DNA of 41,817 nucleotides from an uncultured Lachnospiraceae bacterium (GCA_947175055.1 CAMWLJ010000022.1:1-41817), one strand, 5' to 3'. Counted from the first letter of the stretch, positions 15,711 to 24,933 are shown. Translations and numbers: made by a program. Notes: generated by a model not told the origin, from the sequence alone.

Positions 15711-18173
15711 TCAGGCATCCCGCCGCCATGCAGCCGTTACGCACTGCGCACTGTACGCCGCTCTGGCAAAGATGCGTCCGCTTTTATGTCTTCCTGCAAC
15801 CGTGATCCTTTTCTCCTCACCCGGGAAAAGGTCAAAATAGTTGTCTGAAAAATACCAACCGAAACTGTCCCCTTCTTCCTCTCCTGTCAGCTCTACCCCA
15901 TGGGCAAACCTGCCGGCCTTCAAGATCAGCACATCCCCCTGGGCCTTCATCGTAAGCTCCGGCTCCGGGAAAGTCAGATGCCGCTCTATATCTGCAAAGC
16001 TATGGCCGACAGCCAGCACTTCTCCTGCCTGATCCACCAGCTTTGCACGGATGATCTTATCCCTGGTAAACTGCCCGAAACAGTCTGCTCGCCCTGCAAA
16101 AGCGCTTTCCCCGGCCGCTGCTTTTACCGGGAACTCACATGTCGCTTCCCATCTGTCCTCAGCCATGTCGTAGAGTCCCACCTGACAAGTTCCCTGCACT
16201 TCTGCCGCCGTGTCATTGACCACCCACACATCAGGATGATTCCCAATATCCACACTGACCAGAAGCGGCTCGTAAGCCCTTTTCAGGAAATAGTAAGGAA
16301 TCCCCGGTTCCAGATAGGCATCCAGCACGGAACTGTACAGATGCGGAAAAGTCGTATTCAGCTTCCAGACAAGATGTCCGAAACAGCGACGCCTGCCTGC
16401 TGCCTCCCAGACTTCCTTCCCTCTGCGGTAATGTTCCACCGTCCGCTTGCTGTAGATGCCGGCCGCCATACCGAATGCGTAGACCATCTCCTCCGGCGTC
16501 TGCGGATCATAGAACTCCTCCACCGGAGGAATCTTCTTCCAGGACTCCGCAGAAGTGATCTTCAGATAGTCTGCAGGCCAGGGCAGTCCTCCGTGCCGTA
16601 CCGGCTGCGGCGCCGGCAGATCGTCCGTCTCCATATACCGCTTCAGAGAACGCACCGGCGGAAAAGCCACCCGCAGGTTTTCACTCACGAAGCGCGGCAG
16701 GCTGCTCCCCGGCACATACCAGGAGTTGGTGTAGCTGTGTGTATCCCCGTACAGCGGATCGTTGGTATAGGGCCCGCCAAAGGGTGAATTGTACAGATAA
16801 CACCGGTCCGGATCCAATCTGGCCGTCAGTGCCTTCAGATCGTACTCAAAGAGGGCGGAACACAGATACTCTCTGCCCGGCTCTGCAAAATCCCTGCTCA
16901 TATAACACTCGTTTCCGCCGCACCACAGCAGCACGCAGGGATGATGGCGCAGTCTTCTCACCAAGGCTTCCGATTCTGCCAGGATCTGCGCTTTCACCGC
17001 TTCCACGTCCGGATACTGCGTATGTCCGCAGAAAAATTCCTGCCACAGCAGTATCCCCCATTCGTCCGCCAGATCATAGAGCAGATCCGTAAAAGGAACC
17101 CCTTCTCCCCATACACGCAGCGTGTTCATATTCGCATCTCTTGCCAATTCCAGGATCTGCCTGATCCGGCCCGCATCTTCGCACATCGTATAGCCTTCAT
17201 CCGGCGTCAGATTGCCGCCCCAAAGCTTCACTTCCCGGTCATTGACCAACACGTGCAGCGGTTCCGGCATCGTGATCTTCCGAAATCCGATCCTTCTGCT
17301 CTCCGAGAAAATCTCCTCCCCGCCTGCATAAAGGTGCAGAGTCACCCGGTACAGCGTCTGTTCTCCCAACCCTCTCGGCCACCACAGCCTGACAGCCGGT
17401 ACCTCCAGCGTCACCACATCTCCCCACGGAGCGCTTATCCGGTCTACCACCTCTCCATCCAGCGTGATCTCGGCCTCCACGGTCACTTCCTGCGGCCACA
17501 TCCCTCCGGCTGCTTTTGGCTCTGTCTTTATCCGTACTTTGCCCCTTGTCAATGTCTCGTTCAGAATGACAGCCGCTCTCCAGTCGCGCAGGGGATGCTT
17601 CTTCCCAATCCGCATCTCTACGGGGCGGTAAACTCCCACCTTCCAGAAATTCTCCTCATTTCCCAGATAGGTACTGAAATCATGGAAGGATTTGCGCAGG
17701 AAACGGCAGGCCGGAATCCTGTCTTGTTCGATAATCTCCCCATACGTCTCCTCGATCCCCTGAAACACTTCCCCCATGGACGGGAATACGATTTGTACCA
17801 GAATCTCTTCCTCCCCTTCCCGGGACGAAAGATCCAGTTCTGCCGGGAGATAGCAATCTTGCACATGCATCTGCAGTTCGCCGTTTAAGTAGATATCCGC
17901 CACCGTATCCAGGCCCCCGAAGCACAGGCTGATCTGCCGCCCGCTCTCTCCTGCCGGTATCTGCACCCGGTTCTCATAGATCCATTTCCGCTCACTGACC
18001 CACTTGCAGGTATCCTGCCGGCCGCGCTTATACTCCTCGCCGATTCTGCCCGCCGCAAAGAGGATATCATGTACCTGCATAGGCATATGCGGCACTTCAA
18101 GACAGATGTCCCCTTCCGGCGTACACAACTTCCAGCCTTTATCCAGCACGGTCTTTTCTTCCATATTCGTCAT
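15711..18173 (-). CDS. GH2 beta-mannosidase-like glycoside hydrolase, paralogue 3 (820 aa)
   Basis: First of the three tandem GH2 genes in transcription order, 48 bp after the second permease gene. The jelly-roll domain (1-190) contains GGLDTVADIYLNGEL. The Ig-like domain ends at SRRIGFRKI. The barrel has KLWGGNLTPDEGYTM, NTLRVWGEGVPF, acid/base Glu422 in LLWCGGNE and nucleophile Glu498 in FVSENLR. C-terminal beta domains follow (DIERHLTFPEPEL, SDNYFDLFPGEEKRI); the same DNYFDL and ERHL/F phrases recur in the other two copies. No signal peptide, so the substrate must be imported by the adjacent transporter. GGCGG about 9 bp before the ATG is a modest ribosome binding site; a second ATG three codons later is possible. 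Confidence 0.86.
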   Translation of the reverse strand: MTNMEEKTVLDKGWKLCTPEGDICLEVPHMPMQVHDILFAAGRIGEEYKRGRQDTCKWVSERKWIYENRVQIPAGESGRQISLCFGGLDTVADIYLNGELQMHVQDCYLPAELDLSSREGEEEILVQIVFPSMGEVFQGIEETYGEIIEQDRIPACRFLRKSFHDFSTYLGNEENFWKVGVYRPVEMRIGKKHPLRDWRAAVILNETLTRGKVRIKTEPKAAGGMWPQEVTVEAEITLDGEVVDRISAPWGDVVTLEVPAVRLWWPRGLGEQTLYRVTLHLYAGGEEIFSESRRIGFRKITMPEPLHVLVNDREVKLWGGNLTPDEGYTMCEDAGRIRQILELARDANMNTLRVWGEGVPFTDLLYDLADEWGILLWQEFFCGHTQYPDVEAVKAQILAESEALVRRLRHHPCVLLWCGGNECYMSRDFAEPGREYLCSALFEYDLKALTARLDPDRCYLYNSPFGGPYTNDPLYGDTHSYTNSWYVPGSSLPRFVSENLRVAFPPVRSLKRYMETDDLPAPQPVRHGGLPWPADYLKITSAESWKKIPPVEEFYDPQTPEEMVYAFGMAAGIYSKRTVEHYRRGKEVWEAAGRRRCFGHLVWKLNTTFPHLYSSVLDAYLEPGIPYYFLKRAYEPLLVSVDIGNHPDVWVVNDTAAEVQGTCQVGLYDMAEDRWEATCEFPVKAAAGESAFAGRADCFGQFTRDKIIRAKLVDQAGEVLAVGHSFADIERHLTFPEPELTMKAQGDVLILKAGRFAHGVELTGEEEGDSFGWYFSDNYFDLFPGEEKRITVAGRHKSGRIFARAAYSAQCVTAAWRRDA

Positions 18174-18221
18174 ATCTATATTCCGCCTTTCTGCGAAGCA
18201 GTTCTCTCTATTCTCTACGCT

Positions 18222-19064
18222 TTATCCTTTCACACTCCCGGCCACAAGTCCTTTGATCAGATACTTAGATCCAAACGAGAACAGGATCAGGATCGGGATC
18301 GTACCCATAGACAATGCCAGTATCCTAGCCGCATAATCTGTCCGGTACTCACTGCTGATCAGCGCGATCGACAACGGGATCGTATACAGTTCTTCTTTGC
18401 TGATCATGACGAGCGGCGTCATATAACTGTTCCAGGACCAGAGGAAGAAGAGCAGGAAGATCGTGATCAATGCCGGACGGATGATCGGCAGTACCAGTCG
18501 GAAGAAGATCCCAAACTCTTTGCACCCATCCACACGTCCGCTCTCGATGATCTCATCCGGCACGGAGCCCCCAATATACTGCCGCATCCAGAAGACACCG
18601 AAAGCATTCGCCATACCCGATACGATTAGCGGGAACAGTGTATTGTTCAGCTTCAGCCAGCGCATCTCCAGCACGAAACCGATCAGACCAAGCTGCTGCG
18701 GTATCGCCAGCGTCGCCACGACCATGGCAAAAAGTGCCGCTTTTCCTTTGAAGTCAAACTTGGCAAAGGCATATCCCGCCAGCGCGCTGACCATCAGGCC
18801 GCCCACGGTATTGCACACCGCCACCAGGATACTGTTCCAGTAGTACAGCAGGAAATTCTGTCGCATCACGGTCTGGAAATTCTGTACAAAATACTTGCCG
18901 AAGAACAACTTAACACCCGTATACAAGTCCTCGCTGTAATGCGTTCCCATGACGACCATCATATAGAACGGCAACAACGCACAGACCGACAACACGATCA
19001 TAAAAATCCACACGGGAAGCTTTCTTAAAACTAATGTACTGACAGGTTTTCTCCTCACGCTCAT
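18222..19064 (-). CDS. Sugar ABC transporter permease, MsmG/UgpE type (280 aa)
   Basis: Inner-membrane permease of a CUT1 carbohydrate importer with about six transmembrane segments. The N-terminal helix (VWIFMIVLSVCALLPFYMM) and the cytoplasmic EAA-loop ESGRVDGCKEFGIFFRLVLP, which contacts the ATPase, are clear. The C-terminus (SKYLIKGLVAGSVKG) is typical of the family. The ATG overlaps the stop of the upstream permease by one base (TGATG), so the two are translationally coupled. It pairs with the 19064-19948 permease and the lipoprotein 20020-21372. No ATPase gene is present in the operon. Confidence 0.92.
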   Translation of the reverse strand: MSVRRKPVSTLVLRKLPVWIFMIVLSVCALLPFYMMVVMGTHYSEDLYTGVKLFFGKYFVQNFQTVMRQNFLLYYWNSILVAVCNTVGGLMVSALAGYAFAKFDFKGKAALFAMVVATLAIPQQLGLIGFVLEMRWLKLNNTLFPLIVSGMANAFGVFWMRQYIGGSVPDEIIESGRVDGCKEFGIFFRLVLPIIRPALITIFLLFFLWSWNSYMTPLVMISKEELYTIPLSIALISSEYRTDYAARILALSMGTIPILILFSFGSKYLIKGLVAGSVKG

Positions 19065-19948
19065 CACTCTCCCTTCTTCCGATCGATCAGCTTAAACAGC
19101 AGCAGAGAGGCTGCTGCAATCACCAGAAACAGGCAATATGCCAGTGCGGATCCATAGCCAAACTCAAAGCTCCTGAACGAAGCCTCATAGAACCGCATCA
19201 CCACCGTCATCACCGCCCGGTCCGGTCCGCCTATAGGCTGGCTCACCGAATTGAACAGCAGCTGGGGCTCATCGAAAAGCTTAAACCCGTTGATCACACT
19301 GGTGGTGATCACGAAGATAAAGATCGGCCGTAACAGCGGAATGGTTATCTTGGTAAAGCTGTCCCACCATCTAGCACCGTCTATCTTCGCCGCTTCATAC
19401 AGCTCGTCGGAGATGGCAGCCAGGCCTGACAGGAACATGATCATCATATAGCCGTAATTCTTCCACACGATCATGAAGATCACGACCGCCCTGGATGCCC
19501 AGGCATTTCCCAGCCAATAGACGCTTTCTATGCCAAGCAGGTTCAGGAAAGCATTGATCACACCGCTCTTCCAGTCGAACATCAGCTGGAAAATGATACC
19601 TACAGCGACCGGCGTCGTGATATAAGGGAGGAAATTGATCAGCTGGAGGCCGTTTCGCGTCTTCTTGAAAAAATCCTTTAAGAAGGTAGCCATAAAAAGT
19701 CCCAGCGCAATCTGGATCGGCGTACTGATTGCCAGCAGGATCAAGGTATTGAGCATCGATTTATAGAAAAACTTATCTTGCGTAAAGACACGTTTATAAT
19801 TCTTCAATCCTACGAATGCAGCTTCCCCAATCCCGTCCCAGGATGTGAAACTTACTCCCAGGGAGAACAAGATCGGAAAAAGTCCGAAAGCAAGGTAAAG
19901 AATAAAGTAAGGCGCTATCATAGCATAGGGCGCTTTCTTTTTTGACAT
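19064..19948 (-). CDS. Sugar ABC transporter permease, MsmF/UgpA type (294 aa)
   Basis: Second integral membrane subunit of the CUT1 importer. It has about six hydrophobic segments, the GLFPILFSLGVSFTSWDG start usual in MalF/MsmF-type permeases, and the EAA motif YEAAKIDGARWWDSFTKITI followed by PLLRP. The start MSKKKAPYAM is preceded by AGGAGAG at a good distance; the longer frame to 20002 would run through the hairpin 19967-20000. That hairpin separates it from the binding-protein gene and could lower its expression relative to the lipoprotein. Confidence 0.92.
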   Translation of the reverse strand: MSKKKAPYAMIAPYFILYLAFGLFPILFSLGVSFTSWDGIGEAAFVGLKNYKRVFTQDKFFYKSMLNTLILLAISTPIQIALGLFMATFLKDFFKKTRNGLQLINFLPYITTPVAVGIIFQLMFDWKSGVINAFLNLLGIESVYWLGNAWASRAVVIFMIVWKNYGYMMIMFLSGLAAISDELYEAAKIDGARWWDSFTKITIPLLRPIFIFVITTSVINGFKLFDEPQLLFNSVSQPIGGPDRAVMTVVMRFYEASFRSFEFGYGSALAYCLFLVIAAASLLLFKLIDRKKGE

Positions 19949-19966
19949 GCTGTTACTCTCCTTTCT

Positions 19967-20000
19967 GGAAAAGAGGATCTGACAACAGATCCTCTTTTCC
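19967..20000 (-). terminator. Perfect 15-bp hairpin between binding-protein and permease genes (attenuator or mRNA-stabilising stem)
   Basis: GGAAAAGAGGATCTG and CAGATCCTCTTTTCC are perfect inverted copies with a 4-base loop. On the minus strand the right arm ends CTCTTTTCC, a weak U-tract. It sits 19 bp after the binding-protein stop and before the permease ribosome binding site. Such hairpins commonly give high lipoprotein and lower permease levels by partial termination or by blocking 3' exonuclease. Confidence 0.7.
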
Positions 20001-20019
20001 ATTCATCAACATGAAATAT

Positions 20020-21372
20020 CTACTCTGACAGATCGGGCTGCTTGGTCAGCAGTTCATCCGTCATGGACTCGATCAGGCTGTCCACCGATACGCTGCCGTC
20101 CACCGATGCGTTGATTGTCTTTAACGCCAAGTTATATACATCGTCGATATCCTGGTCATATTTGCTGGGCAGTCTCACACCCTTGATGTTCGGGAACACT
20201 TCTTGGGAGATGGCCTGCAGCACATCCTGCCCTGCAAAATAGTCATCTACACCACTGTAGAAGGATGCGTCCTCATAGAGCGGTTTGTACGGTGAGAAGT
20301 TTCCTTTATAATCTCTCTGCAATTCTGCACCTTCCTTTGATGCAAAGAAGAATCTGATATACTCTACAGCCTCTTCCTTATGAGCACCGCCCTTCGGCAC
20401 GCCCATGACCGTTCCGCCCCAAGGGAAAGGACCACCGGGAGGAAGCATGAAGCCCCATCTTCCCTGTCCGTCTTTGTCGTTGGACTTGATCGTAAACTCT
20501 AAGGACCAGTTTGCACAAGGATAGAAAATATGTTCATCGCCGGCATAAGAAGCACCTTCCTCAGCGGAACTGAAATCCAGTACGTCCACCATGCCTGCCT
20601 TCTTCATCTCAAGAAGTTTCTCCAGAATCGGCCGCATGGAAACATCCAGGTTCAGCTTGTCGCCTTCCACGAAAGGCTCCGTAGACTGTCCTTTCAGTAT
20701 CTGGCCTGCCGCACCAAGAGAGGGGAGCATGAACACTGTCCCGTTGGACTTCTCCACAACTTCTTTTCCTTTTGCAATGAAGGAATCCCAGTCGGACAGC
20801 ATAGCTTCCAGCTCCTGCGGATCGTCCGTGCCCAAATATTCCTTGGCAAGTTCTCTCTTATAGGCCATACCTGCCACCGACGGACATTCCGGCCCTACAT
20901 ACTGACCACCTTCCGTAGTCTCCAGCGGGATCAGATAATCCAGCACCTGACTGGTATCAAAGTTATAGGGATTGGCGGTGATATCTTCCCAGATATCCAG
21001 TGAAAGGAGTTTGCCCCGAAAGGTAGCCTCCAGCCATGCGATATCCGGCATCTCCCCGCCGCTGGCCAATGTCGTCTGCAGTTTCTGGGTCATATCTTTA
21101 CTCTCCACCGCCACAAGGTTCACCTTAATGCCGGTAGCCTTCGTAAACTCGTCATGCATCTGCTTTCTCGTGTCACCCGTATCCCAGCACCAGATTGTCA
21201 CTTCTCTGTCTGCAGACACTTCGTCTGTTTCCCCGGCTGCTTCCTGCTGTGGCTGCTCCTTGGCCGTCTCCCCGGCTGCTTCCTGCTGCGTCCGCGTTCC
21301 CCCACCGCATCCTGCCAGACTGGAAATACAGAGTGCCGCTCCCATAAGTAATGTCAATAGCTTTCTCTTCAT
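20020..21372 (-). CDS. Sugar-binding lipoprotein of a CUT1 ABC importer (450 aa)
   Basis: Extracellular solute-binding protein family 1. A signal peptide with lipobox is at the N-terminus (MKRKLLTLLMGAALCISSLA, lipid-modified Cys22). A Gln/Glu/Ala-rich linker (about 25-55) follows, then the binding fold (ADREVTIWCWDTGDTRKQMH, SGGEMPDIAWLEA, WGGTVMGVPKGGAHKEEAVEYI). It is membrane-anchored outside the cell and delivers the substrate to the two permeases. Start at 21372 has AGAAGGAGG upstream. It follows the two-component genes, separated by a spacer with three AAAGTATAA boxes, so it is probably induced by the YesN-type regulator. The ligand cannot be predicted, but the downstream GH2 genes suggest an oligosaccharide or glycoside. 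Confidence 0.92.
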   Translation of the reverse strand: MKRKLLTLLMGAALCISSLAGCGGGTRTQQEAAGETAKEQPQQEAAGETDEVSADREVTIWCWDTGDTRKQMHDEFTKATGIKVNLVAVESKDMTQKLQTTLASGGEMPDIAWLEATFRGKLLSLDIWEDITANPYNFDTSQVLDYLIPLETTEGGQYVGPECPSVAGMAYKRELAKEYLGTDDPQELEAMLSDWDSFIAKGKEVVEKSNGTVFMLPSLGAAGQILKGQSTEPFVEGDKLNLDVSMRPILEKLLEMKKAGMVDVLDFSSAEEGASYAGDEHIFYPCANWSLEFTIKSNDKDGQGRWGFMLPPGGPFPWGGTVMGVPKGGAHKEEAVEYIRFFFASKEGAELQRDYKGNFSPYKPLYEDASFYSGVDDYFAGQDVLQAISQEVFPNIKGVRLPSKYDQDIDDVYNLALKTINASVDGSVSVDSLIESMTDELLTKQPDLSE

Positions 21373-21452
21373 AAATACCTCCTTCTCGTCACGCCACGCG
21401 TCCCGGCCGCCTACCGCAACTTTTCCTATGTCTCGTTTGTTTCTATGCCTAA

Positions 21453-21594
21453 AGTATAGCGTTCTGCATCCCCCAAAAAAACACACCATTTTTTATTTTC
21501 CTTATACTTTCTTAATGGCCGGCCGCATTCTTTGTCACGCTGGCAGCGGTGATCTTCCCGATTTTTTATACTTTTTTGCTCTGCTTTATACTTT
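21453..21594 (-). promoter_or_regulatory. Predicted promoter of the transporter operon with three AAAGTATAA boxes
   Basis: In the spacer between sensor kinase and binding protein the minus strand carries AAAGTATAA at 21502-21510, 21566-21574 and 21586-21594; the last two are 20 bp apart. A -10-like TATACT lies at 21453-21458 without a good -35, as expected for an activator-dependent promoter. The same box, in an identical 18-bp context to the middle copy, lies upstream of the response regulator gene. Likely binding sites of that regulator. Confidence 0.55.
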
Positions 21595-23277
21595 TTATGC
21601 TTTTCTTCCCTCATTGCAAAACCCGAACCGGATCATCGTTCCGCCTTCCGGCCTTCTGTCGATCGAGAAAAGACAGCTCTCCCCATAGATCAGCTTAAGC
21701 CGTCCGTTTACATTAAATAATCCGATATGATTCCCCACTCGCTCACTGGCCAGATGCAGTTTGATCTCTTCCATCTCCTCCTCGCTGCAGCCGATTCCAT
21801 CATCCTCCACCGACACCATGACCCACTCCTCTTCTCTTGTGAAACTGACACGCAGCATGCACTGTCTGTCACTGGGGACGATGCCATGGAAAACACTGTT
21901 TTCCACCAGCGGATAGAGGATCATCCGCGGGATCTCCTCCCGCTCAATGTCTTCCCCGATCTCCCATTGAATGTCCGGGATATTCCTGTAGCATTTCTGC
22001 AATACCCGCAGATAATTCTCGATATGTTCCTGCTCTCTCTCCACCGTCGTCATTGCCGACAGATCAGTCCGCAGAAGTGACTGCAGCAGTACGATAAAGT
22101 CTCTCGTCAAGTCAATGATCCCTTCATAATCTTGTTTTCTGGCAAGACAGATGATCGCATTCAACGTATTATAGATAAAATGAGGATTCAGCTGATAGGA
22201 TAGCATCTTCAGTCTGGCTTCATACTGCTTCTTCTCGCTCTCCACCAGTTCCCGCGTGTACAGGTCGATGCTCTCCACCATCGAATTGAACACGTTTGCC
22301 GCCTCCTCACACTCGTCCCCCGTATGGATCTCGATGTGCTCGCTCCTGCTTCCCACAGCCACCCGCTGCATTCCACGGATCAGTGTCTCCAACGGCTTTA
22401 CCACCCTGCCGAGCACCAGCAGCAGGACGAAACTCATGCAGGTCAACACCGCAGCCAGCACACCGACCACCAACAGGCCGATCTTTCCGATCCGCTCCGC
22501 GATCGTCTTATTATCGACCTGATACGCCACCTGCCAGCCTGTACTGTCCGGCTTGTCCACATAGACTATCCCGCCGTCTTCCTCATCCAGCCCGTCAAAA
22601 AGGACTGTCCCGTCAGGGCTGGTCAGACGAACACGGATATCCTCATCCAGCGTAAGCGCCTTATCGATCTCATCCGCATCCAGCAGAAGCACCAGTTTTC
22701 CCAGTTCCACCGACACGCCCGTCTTGTCGTAGATAGAATTTACGAAGGCCAGCGTATTCTTTTCTCCGGTCGTACCGTGATAATTAAAAGAATATCTGTC
22801 TGTAAAGCCGGAGGCCGCGTCTGTCTCCATCAATCTGCGAAAGACCGCCTCTCCCGGCAGATGCCAGTAAGTGTTCACCGTCTCCAATACCTTTCCCCTA
22901 TCATCGATCACAAAGATGTCCTGTATGATACTGCCATAGATCATCTTGTATTCTTTCAGCCTTCTCTCCATATCCAGGATCTTCGTATAATATACGTAAC
23001 TACCTTCCTTCTCCTCTCCCTTCAGGAAGTTCTGGACCGTATCGTCAAATGTGATATTTCTCGCATACACCGCGATCTCCTCCAGATCATTGATCTCCTG
23101 CCTGCACATGTACCCGCACATATCCCTTTTCTTATCCAGAAGTGAATCCTCTATCATGGGCTTCATATAGGAATAAATAAACCCGCTTGTGCACAGCACA
23201 CAGACTGTCACCGAGATCAGGACCACTGCGGAGATCCTTCTGAAAATCTTCGTTTTCGCTTTATATTCCGGCTGCAT
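21595..23277 (-). CDS. YesM-type sensor histidine kinase (560 aa)
   Basis: Membrane sensor kinase. Transmembrane segment 1 is at about 15-37, followed by an extracellular double-Cache-like sensor domain (about 40-260), transmembrane segment 2 at about 264-290, and HAMP at about 290-345. The His_kinase domain has the phospho-acceptor His366 in QLNPHFIYNTLN, and the HATPase domain (about 440-555) has VENSVFHGI (N box) and VSVEDDGIG (G1 box). It senses an extracellular sugar or transporter state and phosphorylates the response regulator encoded just upstream (28-bp gap). Such pairs typically control the adjacent sugar ABC operon. AGGAGAG precedes the start. Confidence 0.92.
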   Translation of the reverse strand: MQPEYKAKTKIFRRISAVVLISVTVCVLCTSGFIYSYMKPMIEDSLLDKKRDMCGYMCRQEINDLEEIAVYARNITFDDTVQNFLKGEEKEGSYVYYTKILDMERRLKEYKMIYGSIIQDIFVIDDRGKVLETVNTYWHLPGEAVFRRLMETDAASGFTDRYSFNYHGTTGEKNTLAFVNSIYDKTGVSVELGKLVLLLDADEIDKALTLDEDIRVRLTSPDGTVLFDGLDEEDGGIVYVDKPDSTGWQVAYQVDNKTIAERIGKIGLLVVGVLAAVLTCMSFVLLLVLGRVVKPLETLIRGMQRVAVGSRSEHIEIHTGDECEEAANVFNSMVESIDLYTRELVESEKKQYEARLKMLSYQLNPHFIYNTLNAIICLARKQDYEGIIDLTRDFIVLLQSLLRTDLSAMTTVEREQEHIENYLRVLQKCYRNIPDIQWEIGEDIEREEIPRMILYPLVENSVFHGIVPSDRQCMLRVSFTREEEWVMVSVEDDGIGCSEEEMEEIKLHLASERVGNHIGLFNVNGRLKLIYGESCLFSIDRRPEGGTMIRFGFCNEGRKA

Positions 23278-23304
23278 TCCGTGCTCTCCTTTCTTCTGTC
23301 GGCA

Positions 23305-24819
23305 TCACTCAAATTCTCCCGGTGTCTTTCCGGTTTCCCTTTTGAACACCTTGGTGAAATACTGCACCGTCTGATATCCCACCAGTTCACTGATCTCGTA
23401 GATCTTCTTGTCTCCCTGCCGGAGCAGCTCCTTGGCCTTTTCGATGCGCAGCCTGGTGATGTAGGCGGAAAAGGTGATATCCACCTCTTTTTTAAACAGA
23501 TGGGACAGATAGATCGGACTGACATCCAGAAAGGCTGCCGTCTCGTTCAGTCCCACATCCTCCGCATAATGCTCCCGTATATAAGCCATGGCTTCCCTCA
23601 CCTTGCGGGAATACCGCCTGTCCGTATGTTCCTGTAAGATATCCAGCAGATAACCGAACCGCTCCGCGGTATGATCCACACTCTCTGTAAGCATATTAAA
23701 GCACACCCGGTCCAGCCATTCGTCAAACTCCTGCAGCCTCACTTCATACCCTTTCTGCCTAAAGTAGTAGGACAGCTTGACTGTCACCCGCTTCAGCAGA
23801 TCGATGCTGCCCGCCTGCGCGATTTCCCGGGAGTACAACGTCTCTATGCTGCTTCTGACATTGCCATAGTCTTCCCGCCGGACAGCTTCTCCTATCTCCT
23901 CCAGACCCTGTATGATCTGTTGCTTCTGCTCATCCGTACATTCCTGCGGCTTTTTTTCCAAAATACAACCCCCTTTGTGGAAGATCCTGTACTGTAGCAG
24001 CTCCTCCCCCGCCTTCTTTGCCGCCGGAATATCTCTGCTTCCCTTCACTTCACCGCCCACCGCCACGGCCGTCTGGGTGTCTAACAGATCGTCAAACACC
24101 TCCTGCACTGAGAGGATAAATCTTCTCAGATACCGCTTTTGTTCCATTTGCGAATGGCTGTCCGGCGCCTCCAGGAAAATCACATACTCTCTGTCCTTCA
24201 CCTTCATGCAGACAAATCTGAACTGCCGCAGTTCCTCCTGCAAAGCATCCTGCAGATTGTCCTCCCCGATCTCATTGCGCCTCTTAAGGCACCAGATATC
24301 CAACAAGATACTCTTCCCCAACCATGGGAAAAAGGAGTCCCTGGCCGCCCCGGCCGGCTGTATCTCCTGCGCTCCGTCCCCGCCCTTTGTCAACAGCCTG
24401 TCCAGCCGCGCCCGGGTCGTCATATTCTCCACACACCGCTCCTTTTTTATCGCTTCCACACACTTATTCAGTTCACGCAAAAGAGTCTGGCTGTCGATCT
24501 CATATTTCAAGATAAAAGCCTGCGTCCCCATTTTCAACGCCCTCTTGGCGTACTCAAACTCCTCGTACGCAGTGAGCAGAATAAATCTGGTCCCCGGAAT
24601 CCTCTCCCGGACTTCCTGCATCATATCCAGACCGGTCATGATCGGCATCTTGATATCCGTCAAGATGATATCCGGCCGATAGCGCAGTGCATACTCCAGA
24701 CCGATCTTGCCGTTTCTGGCAGAAGGCAGCAGCTCGAACCCGTGCTGCTCCCAGTCAATAAGTCCCAGAATGTCCTCTCTCGTGATATCCATATCCTCCA
24801 CTACCAAAACCTTTATCAT
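23305..24819 (-). CDS. YesN-type response regulator, receiver plus AraC DNA-binding domain (504 aa)
   Basis: Residues 1-120 form a receiver domain with acidic pocket VVEDMD, phospho-acceptor Asp55 in ILTDIKMP, and the conserved Lys in FILKYE. A middle region of about 260 residues follows. The C-terminal 100 residues are an AraC/XylS double helix-turn-helix (NETAAFLDVSPIYLSHLFKK and ISELVGYQTVQYFTKVFK). It is first in the transcription unit ahead of its kinase. The AAAGTATAA box upstream of it and upstream of the binding-protein gene suggests activation of both units. The ribosome binding site is AGGGAGGGG. Confidence 0.93.
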   Translation of the reverse strand: MIKVLVVEDMDITREDILGLIDWEQHGFELLPSARNGKIGLEYALRYRPDIILTDIKMPIMTGLDMMQEVRERIPGTRFILLTAYEEFEYAKRALKMGTQAFILKYEIDSQTLLRELNKCVEAIKKERCVENMTTRARLDRLLTKGGDGAQEIQPAGAARDSFFPWLGKSILLDIWCLKRRNEIGEDNLQDALQEELRQFRFVCMKVKDREYVIFLEAPDSHSQMEQKRYLRRFILSVQEVFDDLLDTQTAVAVGGEVKGSRDIPAAKKAGEELLQYRIFHKGGCILEKKPQECTDEQKQQIIQGLEEIGEAVRREDYGNVRSSIETLYSREIAQAGSIDLLKRVTVKLSYYFRQKGYEVRLQEFDEWLDRVCFNMLTESVDHTAERFGYLLDILQEHTDRRYSRKVREAMAYIREHYAEDVGLNETAAFLDVSPIYLSHLFKKEVDITFSAYITRLRIEKAKELLRQGDKKIYEISELVGYQTVQYFTKVFKRETGKTPGEFE

Positions 24820-24872
24820 GTCGCGCTCCCCTCCCTGTTCATGACAGTCAGACGTATCCCAGTTTACTTTTC

Positions 24873-24933
24873 ATTATACCGGAGCCGGCTAAGCAATAAT
24901 TTGTCTCTATTTTATATTTTTTATACTTTTTTG
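24873..24933 (-). promoter_or_regulatory. Predicted promoter and AAAGTATAA box upstream of the response regulator
   Basis: On the minus strand a -10 TATAAT (24873-24878) has no good -35. An AAAGTATAA box (24921-24929) lies 42 bp upstream of it. At the binding-protein promoter the corresponding gap is 43 bp. The 18 bases 24916-24933 are identical to 21561-21578. Confidence 0.55.
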
